Source: Aplectana chamaeleonis (lineage: Eukaryota; Nematoda; Chromadorea; Rhabditida; Cosmocercidae). Taken from it: a stretch of DNA of 64,000 nucleotides. The position numbers and the translations under genes were made by a program. Location: contig JAPDOI010000152.1 of the NCBI GenBank assembly GCA_029168955.1, positions 1,054,001-1,118,000 on the forward strand, given 5' to 3'. Numbering within the stretch: the first letter of the stretch is position 1; every line of letters starts with the position of its first letter. This document shows positions 12,406 through 24,966 of the stretch, piece after piece. The notes beneath the pieces were generated by a model. The model was not told the DNA's origin and did not search any database. It worked only from the letters and a program-made list of their open reading frames with translations.

Positions 12406-13184
12406 AGTTTTCGCAGATGCGTTTACCGCTCAGAACACTTCCCTTGTTGGACAGTCGAAACAGCGTTTTTTGCTAGTTCGACGTCCCAGCAGACACTTCC
12501 ATCGTCCCTCGCCCGGCCGCAAAAGGGACGCGATTACATCCATGCTCAGTATAGACTTTATAAAGCAGAAGCGACCGGTCTAGAGGAGTTTCGAGCCGAG
12601 CGCGCCGCGGTGATTGAGGTCGAAAAACGATCTCAAACCACCTACTTCCAACTATCGGCTCAAACGGGACCAATCCACCTGAGACTCGGCCAATAAATTT
12701 TTCTTGTGATCTTTTTGCAAATAAGCCCTGCAGTAACCTAAGCTGGAAAAACGATTTTTTACGTTTTTGAGGTGTCACAATCAAACCAGCATTCTTCTGA
12801 TCAAGGAGGGGAGGCAAATCTTTCTTGCAACGACCGGTACGATGACTGAGAAATTCAATAATCGAACTACGTTATTAGAAGATAACCACACTAGCCTGTA
12901 GGGGAAGAATTCTATTTCGAATGTTTCCATACATGGCAACAGAATCTTTCTGATTTTTCTACAACGGCAGCGAATTCGAAGCTTGCACCACGTACCTTTT
13001 AGACACTCGACCGAGCATTTTTGGGAGAAATGAAACCGATAAATAGGTAGAAGGCTAAAAGCAGCTGTGAAAGAGATCCGCTCGATCATTTCAAGAATTT
13101 GGGCTCCTTGTCATAAGTCGATTGAATGAGAACCTTTCGCCTTCCAAGTTGGGGTAGTGGGCTTTGATGGTCATTGCGAGCGAA
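12406..13184. other. Unique spacer at the centre of the palindrome (779 bp)
   Basis: Sequence between the two inverted arms with no inverted counterpart in the window. A 118-codon plus-strand frame (12340-12696) starts in the left arm and ends in the spacer. It matches nothing I recognise and its start is shared with the repeat, so I do not call it a gene. No tRNA, promoter or transposase signal was seen. Confidence 0.7.
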
Positions 13185-16100
13185 AATAAACCCTAACGTG
13201 AATTCAGTCGCAACTCGAGAAAATCGTATCGAATGCATCACAATGAACACGAACCAGATGGAAGATGCTGAGTCTACGGTTACGGCTCAAGATTGAATCC
13301 CGAAACGACAATATATCAACTCGTGAAAAGGAATGGAGAAGGTTTTTGTTTATTTAGTGATTGTAGAAGGTTATGTAGATACCTTCGCTTCCAGGGAAAC
13401 GCATCCCCAATACTTTGCAATGGTGCAAAATTCTAATTGACCTTTCTTATGGAGTTGAGAGTTCCAACTAGAGACCAGCCCCGAGATAAGCCGAATTTTG
13501 ACGCTGTACATAAATTCGTGTCTTTCGTTGTTTAAAGGGTAGGTGGGAATGAATCGGAAATGGGTCAAATCTTGTACTGGTGTAAAGTGGGTGTGGGGAT
13601 GTGCTGCCCGTAGAAGCTCTATGGCAATTCAGAAGGACCGCAGCGTCCGTATAGTTATAGAAATCTAATGTTATATCATGGTATCTTCTTGACCTCGCTT
13701 CCTGTTATAAATGAACTGATTCTTGAGCGGAGTCAAGCTCAAATCGGTTAACGAAATTTATGAAAGAAAGATAGTGACTCATTCTACGTAAATGCGAAAA
13801 TGTAGAAGTCAGTTTTTTCAATCTGCAACATGAACTAGAACGACATTTTCATGCCCGTGGAGATGTTAGATTCGGAAAGGATAGGTTCACACTATTTTAC
13901 TCGGTGCAAAAGTATTGACATTCTTAGATGGCAGAGCCCATTGAACAAAACAGACGAAGGTCGTTCACGTTATTGTATTTTTGTGTACTTTGCGTTCGTT
14001 GTTATGAGGAGAGGAAGATTTGAAAGCAGGCGAGAATGGGCAGAGAAAAATGGATTGTCGTGACAATGAGTACGCAGAGAACATTATAACGAATTGGCTA
14101 GAACTAGGACTAGTTCAAAAGAGTTTAAAGGAGTCACAGTAGTCTGCTTCTCTTTGCCCAAACTTCCGTCCTTCATTTAGTGACGGCAAAAGTTCAGTTC
14201 CGCTGGCCGGCTCGAATTTACGATACAGAGCAGTTTCGGTTTGTGGTTTGTAAACACTAGGATATCATATAAGCTGTTCAGCCACAGGAAGCGAACTTCT
14301 GTCCTTTAGTTTGAGAATCATCCTTGTGTTTCGTACCGGATGCTTTTGACGGTTTCGTATGTGTCGGCTGCAGCCGTCTTCGAACTCGACCCCATTAAGA
14401 ATAGCTAAGATAAGAACGCTCGCATTAATATTGGCCGACCCCGAAAGACTGTTTGTTTCCCCTTGAATTTTTTGTTCTGGTAAACAAGTTGAATGGCACA
14501 CAAAAACTTCTGCAGTTGAATAGGTGCGGATGGAAAGGGAAGAGCACATGCTCGAAAATTATGCAATTGATGGTAATAAATGTAGCTTGAGCGAAAGAAA
14601 TAGAAATCAAGTGATTGCCTAAAGTAAGGCACTGAGGGAATCTTGATAAATTTCCTTTTAAGGTAGACTACTGGTGAGGTAAAATACTCCTGACATGCTT
14701 CCTAGATCCTACACAACTTCAAATTCGTGTAGACTCATTCCTCGAAAGCTCCTCTGTTTCTAGCCTTCAGAGTACTGATATATTGTGAGCTACGATTTTG
14801 GAAGGATATTTCTCTAATAATTCAGATATAAACCTCGAAAGTGAAAGAATATAGTAAGTTTTCCTAAAAATTACCGGTTAGCATCTTACCGAATAAGCGT
14901 CTGAGTAGCGAATAAGGAGTTGTCGCTGGCTGCGGGAAGTACGATGCCGGCCTACATAACAGGTTAAGTGACCTGCGCGAATATTCGGCATTAAATGCCA
15001 ACATTTTTGACTACTGAGACAGACTTCTATCATGACCCTGATGCTCTGAAAGAAACATTTTTTATTGAACCTCATTGTAGCGTTGGCATCATACCATGGT
15101 TGCCACCGACGTGATATTGAATGCTCAAGTTTGAAATTTGATCAAAGTTTCTCAACAGGGCTGCTGTCTAATAAGAATGTTCACGAAATATGGCCAATTC
15201 TTAATGCTGGGCCTTGTAGAAAACCGATGGTAGTGCGCGATGAAGCTTTATAAGGCAATGCCCAACGATTCCAAGATAGAACACTCTAGTATGGTCGGAA
15301 TGGCCGCCATTAGAACGGATACAGCCCTAAAGACAGTCTTTAGTGTGGGACGCGATTAGTCCACGTTAATATTATGCCGTTCCCGCTAAAGTGTTGCTTT
15401 CAATTCATCCAAACTGTGGTAAGGAGACAACGAAACCATCTGCTGTAGATAATTCCGGACATTGAAATTCATGGGTTCTAGTCAGGTGCGTTGGAGGACC
15501 ACATATCGCTACCCCAGAATCCTGCCTGGAAAGATGCTGGTAGAAGGCGACCGCAGATTTCGTTCGATATATGCGTCGGCGCTCCAATTCGCTACGAAGC
15601 AAAGTCCTTGCTAGTCAAAGTGATTTGACGCGCAATCTCTCTAAGTGATGTTCTGGGATGTTCCTGAATTTCGATGTTTTTTGAAGAACGCAAAGGGTGT
15701 CTTGCCGTGTTCAGTTACCGCTGTTCAAATCATGAACGATTTCGGAGATTACCTGCTGCAGCCTACACTTCGCTTCCCGGACGCCTTCTCATTGAACGAG
15801 AACAGTTTTTGGGTGTGAGAGGCAACTCTGATGGTGGACACATTCTCGCCAGTCCAAACGATATGTGGCAAGAGTCTCGCATTCGCCGGGAGAAGCTTGC
15901 CTGAATTGGTAGATACTAGCTGTTGCTCGCCATCCTATCATTACCGGACCTTTCGAAAGGACCGAGATATTGATGCAGTTTAGTTGCGAACGGAGAATTG
16001 CGGGAAAACCTCGCAGCTTTTCATGGAGTGGTGAATTGAGTACAGTGTAAAAATCTATAAATCCCTGTAATAAACTCTTCTATTGCGCTGAAATTTGCTT

Positions 16101-19100
16101 CATGAAGTTTTTTTTTCTGGAGAGTACAATCTTTTCGCAGAGGAAGGAAAACCATATGGCACAATCCCACCAACCATAATATAATAGCTGTAGAGTACAC
16201 AATTATGTGGCTTCTATGTATTGTTACTTCGGATTCTGGAAGGAGTTCGGCTCCCCGCTTTTAGTCCTAGTAATCGTGGGTAATGTGACCATGGAAGAAA
16301 ATTTCGCGATTAGATTGGGATATTTTTGTATTCTCAGCAATACAGCAATTGCAGGCAGCGCCCTAAAACCACATTGAAATAAATCAATCAGCCAAATTCC
16401 GCGCTCAACCACTGTCGAGTTCTTATTGATTCGTTATTGACAGATTTCCGATCAAAACTAACTGACTAACTTACGAATTTTCATCGAATCGTGGGTGAAC
16501 TAAGCTTACTTTATCGTGTACGTAGCGAAAACTCGAACATTGTAGTAAATTCCACACGCCGAAGGATTCACGCGTCTGTTAATTTGCGCGCTGTGTACTG
16601 CCGGGTTTTCCGCTTATACTTCCTCGAGGGGTTGATCAGGTTACTGTGTGTAAATCTGATGTTCGTTTTACAATATTGGGCTGTTTGTGGCAGGTTACCG
16701 CTGAGAAACTGTAGCTGATGAAGGTCTATCAGTCACCCAAACTTCACCCAAATCTTGAAGTCGTTTTACTTTGTCTGCTGAACGATAAACCGATGTTATT
16801 TTCTCAGTTGTTTGAAAACCATCTGGGTCAAATGAAGTAATAATAATTTTGTTTCATGAAGTTGTCAACAATCAAATTCCAGCAAGTGTATGAGATTCAC
16901 ACAATGGAAGAAGATCCAACGTAAGAATTCGTGAATTACCGAGATTGGGAGTGAGGAAAGGTGGATGGCGATCAAAGCGTGGGAGATGGCGTTTTCCATT
17001 TCCCAGGCTCCGTTTCTCCACTCCCCATTCTCCTATGTCCAGACCCCTCCCCGGTTAACCACCCCCACTCTCCCCTCAACCCATTCCCTTCTCCCTACCC
17101 AATACCCATCCCCCATTTCCCACGACCCACTCCCTGTGTCCCATTCCCCACCTCCCCTTCTCCACACCAGTCTCCATTTTCATCGCCCAATTCCCTATTC
17201 AAATTTCCCCCTTTTCCGGTAATTCACCATTTCTGACGCTGTCACTTTTTCCAACCTGTTAGTCACACATTCTTGCTCGGAGCTCATTATTGACAAAGTC
17301 ACGGAACGTAATACTTATTGCTTTATTTTAACCACGTGAAGTCTTAAAAAATTGAGAACTTTACAAATGTTTCTAGTTCAGAGCCAAACAAAACGGCCTC
17401 CAGACACGCGTCATGTTTCCGTCGAATGGCGAACCTTTACCAACTAAAATTCTCTTCTGGAATCGGCCACAAACAGTTCAATACTGAAGGGATTGACATT
17501 AGATTCGTTGTCAGCAGCCTGACTAACACCTTGGTTAAGCTGAAGCACAGAACTGGCTCTGCATTGCGCACTAGTCAACAGAGGCATGAATCCGACAGCC
17601 TATGAAATTTACTTTAGCGTTCTAGTTTGTAGCTACTTGCACAGAAGGGTGCTTTTTGTTTATTCACGCTTTGATGGAAAATTTTCAGTTAGTTAAGTTG
17701 AGTTGTATGGGAAATTCAGCCGTTTGATTAGGAAACTTCCGAGCTTCTTCAGTAGGAAAGGACAGTGGCTGAATCGGATGTCGCTCAAAAGTTGTATGTT
17801 GTTATAATTCAAAGCGCAGAACACGAATCTGGAAATCGTTTGACGATATTCTAAGGTTAACATGAGTGAGATGTCTACCCCAATATTCTATAAAAATCGA
17901 CAAATGAAAGTAAAATTGGCGTTCATGGTGTTCACCACCCTTAAACAACACCCACAGAGATGTTTTTGAACAAATACCCGAAACTTAGGCCGAACTATCG
18001 CTCACTCGCCGCATTCCATCAAAAACTGGTGAACGGCCCTCAGATTCGTGTTGTGCACTTAGATTGAACACCGGAAGATTTTTTTGAACCAAACCTATGG
18101 AAGCAACTCCGGGGTAATCCAAAGTCAGGGCCGATACGTTTTTCTTTTCAAACGCTTCCGAAACCCCCGATTGATACCAGGTAAATGCTCAAAGAAAGAG
18201 AAAAAATATGTAGTCGCAAAAAATCGTGGCCGACCAGTTGGAAAGCTTCGTCAGATTCGATGCCCTAGGTAGACATCATGAGGTGTGTGGATCTGCTAGC
18301 AGATGACTGTGACAGTTGCGAAAAATACCTCAAGGATCAAGTTCTTTCGGACTCGATAACTATTGTGTCGAGTTAATCATTACAAAGGAGGGGCAATTTC
18401 GGAGTAATCCGGACATACAGAAGGTTTTCAGTCCATAGGTCCACCTCCGTCTTTAGTTGAACCAAATCGGTGAAAAGTCGGAACCGGATTCAGTCGTGCA
18501 CTCTGCATCCGAGAGGATGAATCTCTCTTCTCACAAGAAGGTGCATGGCTTGCCTACGTTCTGAATTGCCACCTCGGATTGGGAAACTGGTGTGACTATT
18601 CGAATTTGTCGATGTCTCGGCTACAAAGTTGCCACTTCGTCCTTCAGTTTTGGCAACTCACGTCCTAGGTGAGACAGTGAGGGTTTCCGAAAGACCTTGA
18701 TGTGGAGACAAAAAAAAGAATTGGCTTTGATGATTTGAAACCACTTCAGCTAACACTACTACTCCAGCAAAGGTCTTGCCAGTCCATATAAATATGTAAG
18801 AGCTCTACGGCAACGTATTACCAACGGATATACCTGTGTAAGAATAGCAACAGCCGAAAACCAGGACTTTTTATGAGTTCACACTTCCATCGCGGCGCAA
18901 AATGATAGCAGCGGGCATCGATTGAGATAGTGTTGGCGCGACTATCGGCATTGAGGACATGAAATCGCGTCGCAGCGCGGTAGTGGTACAGACCATATCG
19001 CACACATTTGTAGTTACATCAATTCCACAGTTGTCAATATGAGTGTGTGAAATTGTGTTGACTACACAGACAACACTTCATTTGACGTTACGTTTTTTTA

Positions 19101-19419
19101 TCGATGTTCACAAACAGTCCCTACTGCCAGCGCTAATGTTACACCCCATGTCACTCAATCAGCAAACCGCGAGGCTGTTATAAGGCGAGAAATCATTTGA
19201 TCGAAATTGATTATCCTCATTCTTCAACGCTTGCTACTTTTCTACGGACTGCGTCGCGGCTTATTAAATGGCGCTGGCGAACCATAGACTTTTTGGGTAT
19301 GAGCATTGAAGACGACAAATCAGTGACACGGTGATCTCAGTCAAGTAGGAAGCCGCAACGCTGTTTGGCGCGAAACGCGGCACACGTGAAGGGACCGAGT
19401 GATGGCTGACGGTGGAACG
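13185..19419 (-). repeat. Right arm of the giant inverted repeat
   Basis: Reverse complement of 2970-12405 without the RTE insertion. Many blocks appear near-identical to the left arm (for example 13851-14063 versus 11755-11543, and 18818-19003 versus 3571-3386). The block 16690-17580 is clearly more diverged. Small indels exist, such as a segment of about 17 bp near 13464-13485 that is missing at about 12122. The empty insertion site for the LINE is at about 18268-18290. Confidence 0.95.
16995..17215. repeat. Pyrimidine-rich low-complexity tract in right arm
   Basis: CCCATTCCC-like words, the inverted counterpart of 8395-8625, with many substitutions between the two. Confidence 0.7.
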
Positions 19420-20748
19420 ATTTCGCATCTATATAGAGGGCAATACGCCTATCACTTCGTTCAGAGTTATCGAGGGCAGCTATGGGCACATTCTAATTCT
19501 ACATCCGGACATGATTCTAGCAATGAACACATCATTTGGAGTGGACATTTTCGCTAGCAGCAACTCCATTGTAAGATTTGATGATCAAATTCCCAATCAA
19601 AGTTCAATATGAGGAGCCTTAGCCTACGGCTGAAGAGATTGGAAAATTCCGCAAAACTTTTTTGGACTCGGATGGAATTATGGAGAACACCCTAAGCATT
19701 TTTCAAACTTAATAGCTAATTGGCTGCGGGCTTTCCAATTTCTAACTTATACACCGCAAAAGCTTGTTTGAATCGAGTTTGGAATAGAGAAAGCAACGAT
19801 TCAGATACTGGTTTCTGGGGTTGGCTTACGGAATCCTAGAGAACAAACAGCCCGATACCGATTTTGATATACTTTTCATACCGAGACTAGTTCTTTTCAT
19901 TTCGTGGCTGAGTCTATGGATAAAAGCGTGTAGTCTCCGAGCTTAGGAGGCGCAGTTTCCGATTTTCGGGACAGCCCCATTATTCATGCTTCATTCACTA
20001 TCCAAATATAGATTCTTAGTTGAAGAAAACGTCAAGTTTCCTCATTTCGAATGCTACCCTTGAATGTTTTCCGTGATTGAAGCTACGATCACAACGGTTT
20101 AGCTCATTCTGCCTACTTTGGTACCTAACCCTGGCTTGTGTAATTTCGTCATCACTAATTACCCCTTCCCATCCGTAAATGTGCTGTACACCCACGGAAA
20201 TAAACTCAATTTTTTATACCCGAAGGTTTTTTCCCTCAGATCTTCTCCAGTCTTGCCCACTTTCGCAATGAGATAACTCGCGCACCGTGCTTTTAATGTT
20301 CGAACTTCGCCGATCGTTGGGTTCTAAACTTCGTGCGTAGCGCTTCTCAGATGATCACCGAAAATCGCGATTAGTGCATGATCCTTTCTAGAAAGAAGAA
20401 TTAGAATTTCTGTGTGTACAGCTGTTGACAGCTATTGAAGTTTTTGTGTGCTGTAGGGCACCTTTGCGAGGGCTATACAAAATTTTTGCGGCAACACTTG
20501 GGGGTCAGGCAATATGAATGTGAGCTTCCCTGGGGAAAAAAAGTTAACAGACAACACAAGGATGGTTTTACCGCTTCATGTATTCTCGTCGTTTCATTAA
20601 TGCTTTTATTTTTCTATTTGTTCTGTATTCGATAAACACTTAACAATATGTTGTGTGTAGCGATTTTAATGAAGAAATACTTCTCTCGCATCAGTTGCTT
20701 GTCGTGAGCCAGGTGTTGCATGAGTTGGAAAAAACTTGAGTAAGGCCC
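19420..20748. other. Unassigned sequence right of the palindrome
   Basis: No gene, RNA or transposon domain recognised. ORFs are short and without family resemblance. Confidence 0.5.
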
Positions 20749-20876
20749 TAGTTATACATCAGCGTTTCGCTGCCGCTGGTTTTTTCCACGACGTCTGCGA
20801 TTGGTGAAATTTCGAAATTGACCAATAGCAGACATGGCGCGGAAGCCAGCGGCGGCGAATCGCTGGTGTATAACTA
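20749..20876. mobile_element. 128-bp hairpin (foldback MITE-like)
   Basis: The left end, from TAGTTATACATCAGCG, and the right end, CGCTGGTGTATAACTA, are inverted copies. The match continues inward through a CCGCTGG / CCAGCGG block and ATTGGT / ACCAAT, so almost the whole element folds back on itself. TA occurs at both outer ends. Confidence 0.7.
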
Positions 20877-22559
20877 CACATCGCTCGTGATATTACTGAA
20901 GGACTAGTCAAAAACGCATGCATTCCGGCCATCTGGTAGGGAATCGTTCATGCCAAGTCGTAAATAATTTTACTAACACGTAAAAATTGGAGCCGGCCTC
21001 ATTTATCAAATCTCGTTCCACTAGAGTATGATGAACATCGTTGTGTGGAGACTTTGAACCTCTTGGGTGCTGATCCAACAACCATTCTGTAATGTTCAAC
21101 TAATGAATGGCCCACCTATTCTTTTTGAATCCTCCAAAACAATACTTCTCGAGAAAATGTGACTGTCATCTCTCTAGCTGCTTACCATCAGGTCACGTCA
21201 CAGTTGAATGCATCGGCTGAAGCATATCAGTCAGCCTCCAACTTCTCCTGTCTTGCAACCTCAGCATGGCTAGTTTATCTTGTTTTGTGCTTCTGTATGC
21301 CTTCGAGGTTTTCGTGTGGCATTATTTCTTCGTCGACCTCAGCAGCGTCGAACTATGCAGTTCAAATTCACGAGAACCATGGTCAAGCAGACCATTGACC
21401 GGAACCTCTACGAAGCTACTTCCTACTCTATTGGTGATCCAAAATTTTGAAAATTGTCAAAAATTTTCACACCCCCGTCCGTAAGTGGAGAATTTTCGCG
21501 ACAGCAAAAAGTTTCCGGACTGCGTTTTAGTAAAAAAATTGCGATTTTGATCATTTTCTTTTTTATTGGCTTTTGTCGCATTTGATATTACAATCCTCGC
21601 CCTAATGTAGAGCCTACGATTTTCGAGTCCCCTTTCTCGAATCTTAAGTTTTTTCGAATTCTTCTAACGTCACCCTCATTTTCCCGCGAAAGAGTAAGCG
21701 CTTTTCCCTGGCGGAAACTGTCGTCGGGAGAGCCCACGATAGGTGAACTAGAAGAGCACACGGGTGGACCTCGATGTTCTGAGTGGAGCCCGCGTATTTC
21801 GCAAAAACCCACCGTGTACGTTTCCATTTAGTAAATACCTACACTTTTATGCGTGGATCACAGGAAAGCACAACGCCGTTCGTCATCGATTATCGTCAAT
21901 ACGATACCCGGCAATAATTTGTCTGGGGCCATCCTTGTTTCCTCACTTGGTTGTCTTCATTTGAGTTTTATATTCTTGTTGTTTTGTTTTCGAGGTAACG
22001 AAAACCAAACTACACAATAGTATATGAGAGACGAAAAAGAAGCAAATAAAGCGAGACAAACGTCAACGAGAAAACTGATCCTTAGGTAATCTAGGTGAAA
22101 ATTCGAAAATGAAAACGCGTAGAGTATCATAAAATAGCCAGTTAGCATTTAGATACAGCGCGATTTCTTAACTTCGTAGCTTCGAATACTTGACGACCAC
22201 TTTAAACGGTAAGGAGACGGTTCAGTTAGTCCGAAGCAACGACACCTCTATCTCCAACCCCCCCCCCCAGAAAAAAAAGTATCACACTATGCAATGTCCA
22301 GAGCACAACCCCTCGAGCAGTTTGCGAGCGGCTAGTGCGGATTTTCCATTCCAAGACGATACCCAGCTCCAGGTTTTTCCGTAGAGCATCGATGCGGGTT
22401 TGTGAACACAATGAGGTAGAAATGTGAATGCATTTTTTTGACATTTACGTCCGATGCTTTTTGAAAGATTCGCGGCAGGTTAGGTAAGGGTACTTGAAGA
22501 TAGGACCTGAAGATGTTTGAATAAGATATACTGCCTCACTCAGTCCTCCAAATCGTACC
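20877..22559. other. Unassigned sequence
   Basis: Contains a homopolymer C run at about 22258-22268 and several short frames on both strands. No recognisable gene. Confidence 0.45.
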
Positions 22560-23950
22560 ATAGCTTTCCATCCACCATTCATCCCGATTCCCCCGAATCC
22601 ATACCCATCCATTCCCTTACCATTCCCGAAACATTACCCTTCCATGACCAATCCATCCGATTTCCCCGATCCATTCCCTTACCATTCCTAAAACATTCCC
22701 CTTCCATGACCCAGTCATCCACCATTCATCCCGATTTCCCCGATCCATTCCCCATTCACTTCCCATCCGTTCCCGAATCATTACCTTTCCGTGACCAATC
22801 CATCCACCATTCATCCCAATTCCCCCGATCCATTCCCCATTCACTTCCCATCCATTCCCTTGCCACTTCCTGAAACATTACCCTTCCATAACCCATCCAC
22901 CATTCATCCAGATTTCCCCTGATCCATTCCCCATTCCCTGAAACATTCCCCTTCCATGACCCCCGAAACATTCCCAAAACATTCCCTTCCATGATCCATC
23001 CATCCACCATTCACCCCGATTTCCCAGATCCATTCCCCATTCACTTCCCATCCATTCCCTTACCATTCCCGAAACATTTCCCTTCCATGACCAATCCATC
23101 CACCATTCATCCAGATTTCCCCTGATCCATTTCCTACCATTCCCGAAACATTACCCTTCCATAACCCATCCACCATTCATCCCGATTTCCCCGATCCATT
23201 CCCCATTCGCGAAACATTCCCCTTCCATGACCAATCCATCCACCATTCATCCCGATTTTTCTGATCCATTCCCGAAACATTCCCCTTCCATCCACCATTC
23301 ACCCCGATTTCCCAGATCCATTCCCCATTCACTTCCCATCCATTCCCTTACCATTCCCGAAACATTCCCCTTCCATGACCAATCCATCCACCATTCATCC
23401 AGATTTCCCCGATCCATTTCCTTACCATTCCCGAAACATTCCCCTTCCATGACCCTTCCATCCACCATTCATCACGATTTCCCCGATTCATTTCCCATCC
23501 ATTCCTTTACCATTCCCGAAACGTTCCCCTTCCATGACCAATCCATCCACCATTCATCCCGATTTCCCCGATCCATTCCTCTTACCATTCCCGAAACACT
23601 CTTCCATGACCCATCCATCCACCATTCATCCCTGATTTCCACGATTCGTTCCTCATTCACTTCCCATCCATTCACGAAACATTACTCCTTCCATGACCTA
23701 TCCATCCCCCATTCATCCCGTTTTCCCCGATCAATTCCATATCCATTCCCTTACCATTCCCAAAACATCCCCCTTTCATGATTCATCCATCCACCATTCA
23801 TCCCAATTTCCCCAATCCGTTTCCCATTCACTTCCCATCCATTTCCGAAACATTATCCTTTTATGACCAACCCATCCGCCATTCATCCCGATTTCCCCAT
23901 CCATTCCCTTACCATTCCCGAAACATTCCAATTCCATGAACCATCCACCC
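22560..23950. repeat. Pyrimidine-rich minisatellite, about 1.4 kb
   Basis: Irregular tandem array of units of about 70-105 bp built from blocks such as CCATCCACCATTCATCCCG, ATTTCCCCGATCCATT and CATTCCCGAAACATT. The plus strand is nearly G-free, so the minus strand is a long purine tract. All four long frames here (Ser/Pro/Ile/His-rich on plus, Gly/Trp/Met-rich on minus) are translations of the repeat. Confidence 0.95.
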
Positions 23951-24116
23951 CATATTTTACAAGCTGGGGAAATTCGATGCCCCTTCTAAGGTATGTGGTG
24001 ATATGCAGATATCATCCTCTGATTTCTTCTAGACGGGCGCACTCTCAATGCCACAGATCAATCCTCAAACATTAGCAGCGAGCGGACGGCAATGACTGAG
24101 AATTTTTGCATGGCTG

Positions 24117-24347
24117 TTGCATCGCTATGGCTCTGAAATGCAGCTTTTGCGCGATATAGCATCGATATGGTATTGTAATGCAGCTCCTGCACGAAAAAAG
24201 CAGCGCAATGGCATCGCTGTGGCATTGCAATCTTGGACTTGTTGAGAATTCAATTCTTTTCTGGTATCAGTATGATGCTCAGAGTTAGCATACCGAAGGG
24301 TATAAAAGGCGCTCCATTATGGGTTATTACGATGCCATAGCGATGCA
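24117..24347. mobile_element. Small TIR element, about 230 bp
   Basis: TTGCATCGCTATGGC at the left recurs inverted as GCCATAGCGATGCA at the right. Inside are two to three spaced ATGCAGC / GCATCG words of period about 50-60 bp. No coding sequence. Confidence 0.5.
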
Positions 24348-24966
24348 AATATTCTAAGAGGAGAGGGTCCTTTAGAAGATTTCAGTTTTTTCAACCATCC
24401 GACCGATCGTATCCATATACAATCAAAACAGTATCAAATTGCGTTTACGATCAGATGACTGAGAACTTGTGAGAAGATACTCCTGCCACAAGCGATTATT
24501 TTTGGGAGATAAAGCTGCACTGAAGTTAAAAATTCATATTAGGGCAGCTGGATGGCATAATCTACCACCTCCTATCAAATATCTTGGACTGGATGATACG
24601 GAAACACTTTTGATCGGGTTAGTAATAATACTGCCAAAACCATCCCATATAATAAAAGAATCCAAGCACAAATTACGATCACCTGGGTCTCCAACACTAC
24701 AGCACTATTTCGTCACTTCTCTAACCACTTTAAAACAGTATTGATCTGAATGTGCATTTCAGTTCACCAAAACCGTCAAAGAATAGCTAGGCTTGAGCAG
24801 CTTTGCATTCATTTAGGGAAAAGTTGGGGGATTAAGTTCTTCAGTTCTCAACGTACAGCCATCTAAATATCAAAAAAAAACAGCGAGCAGTCTGAGTTCT
24901 TTTCCTTTCTTCAGCCAAATGACTTTACCCTCATTACGTGGAGGAGATTCAATTCACGCCATCACC

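Noticed and set aside
12340..12696. 118-codon frame crossing from the palindrome arm into the spacer
   Set aside because: The boundary of a duplication runs through it and nothing in it is recognisable, so it is most likely chance.
2970..19419. Polinton/Maverick or giant foldback transposon explanation for the palindrome
   Set aside because: No integrase, polymerase or capsid-type genes, no target duplication at 2970/19419 and no simple terminal motif.
23227..23781. 184-codon Ser/Pro/His-rich frame
   Set aside because: Translation of the pyrimidine-rich minisatellite; no start context or splice sites.
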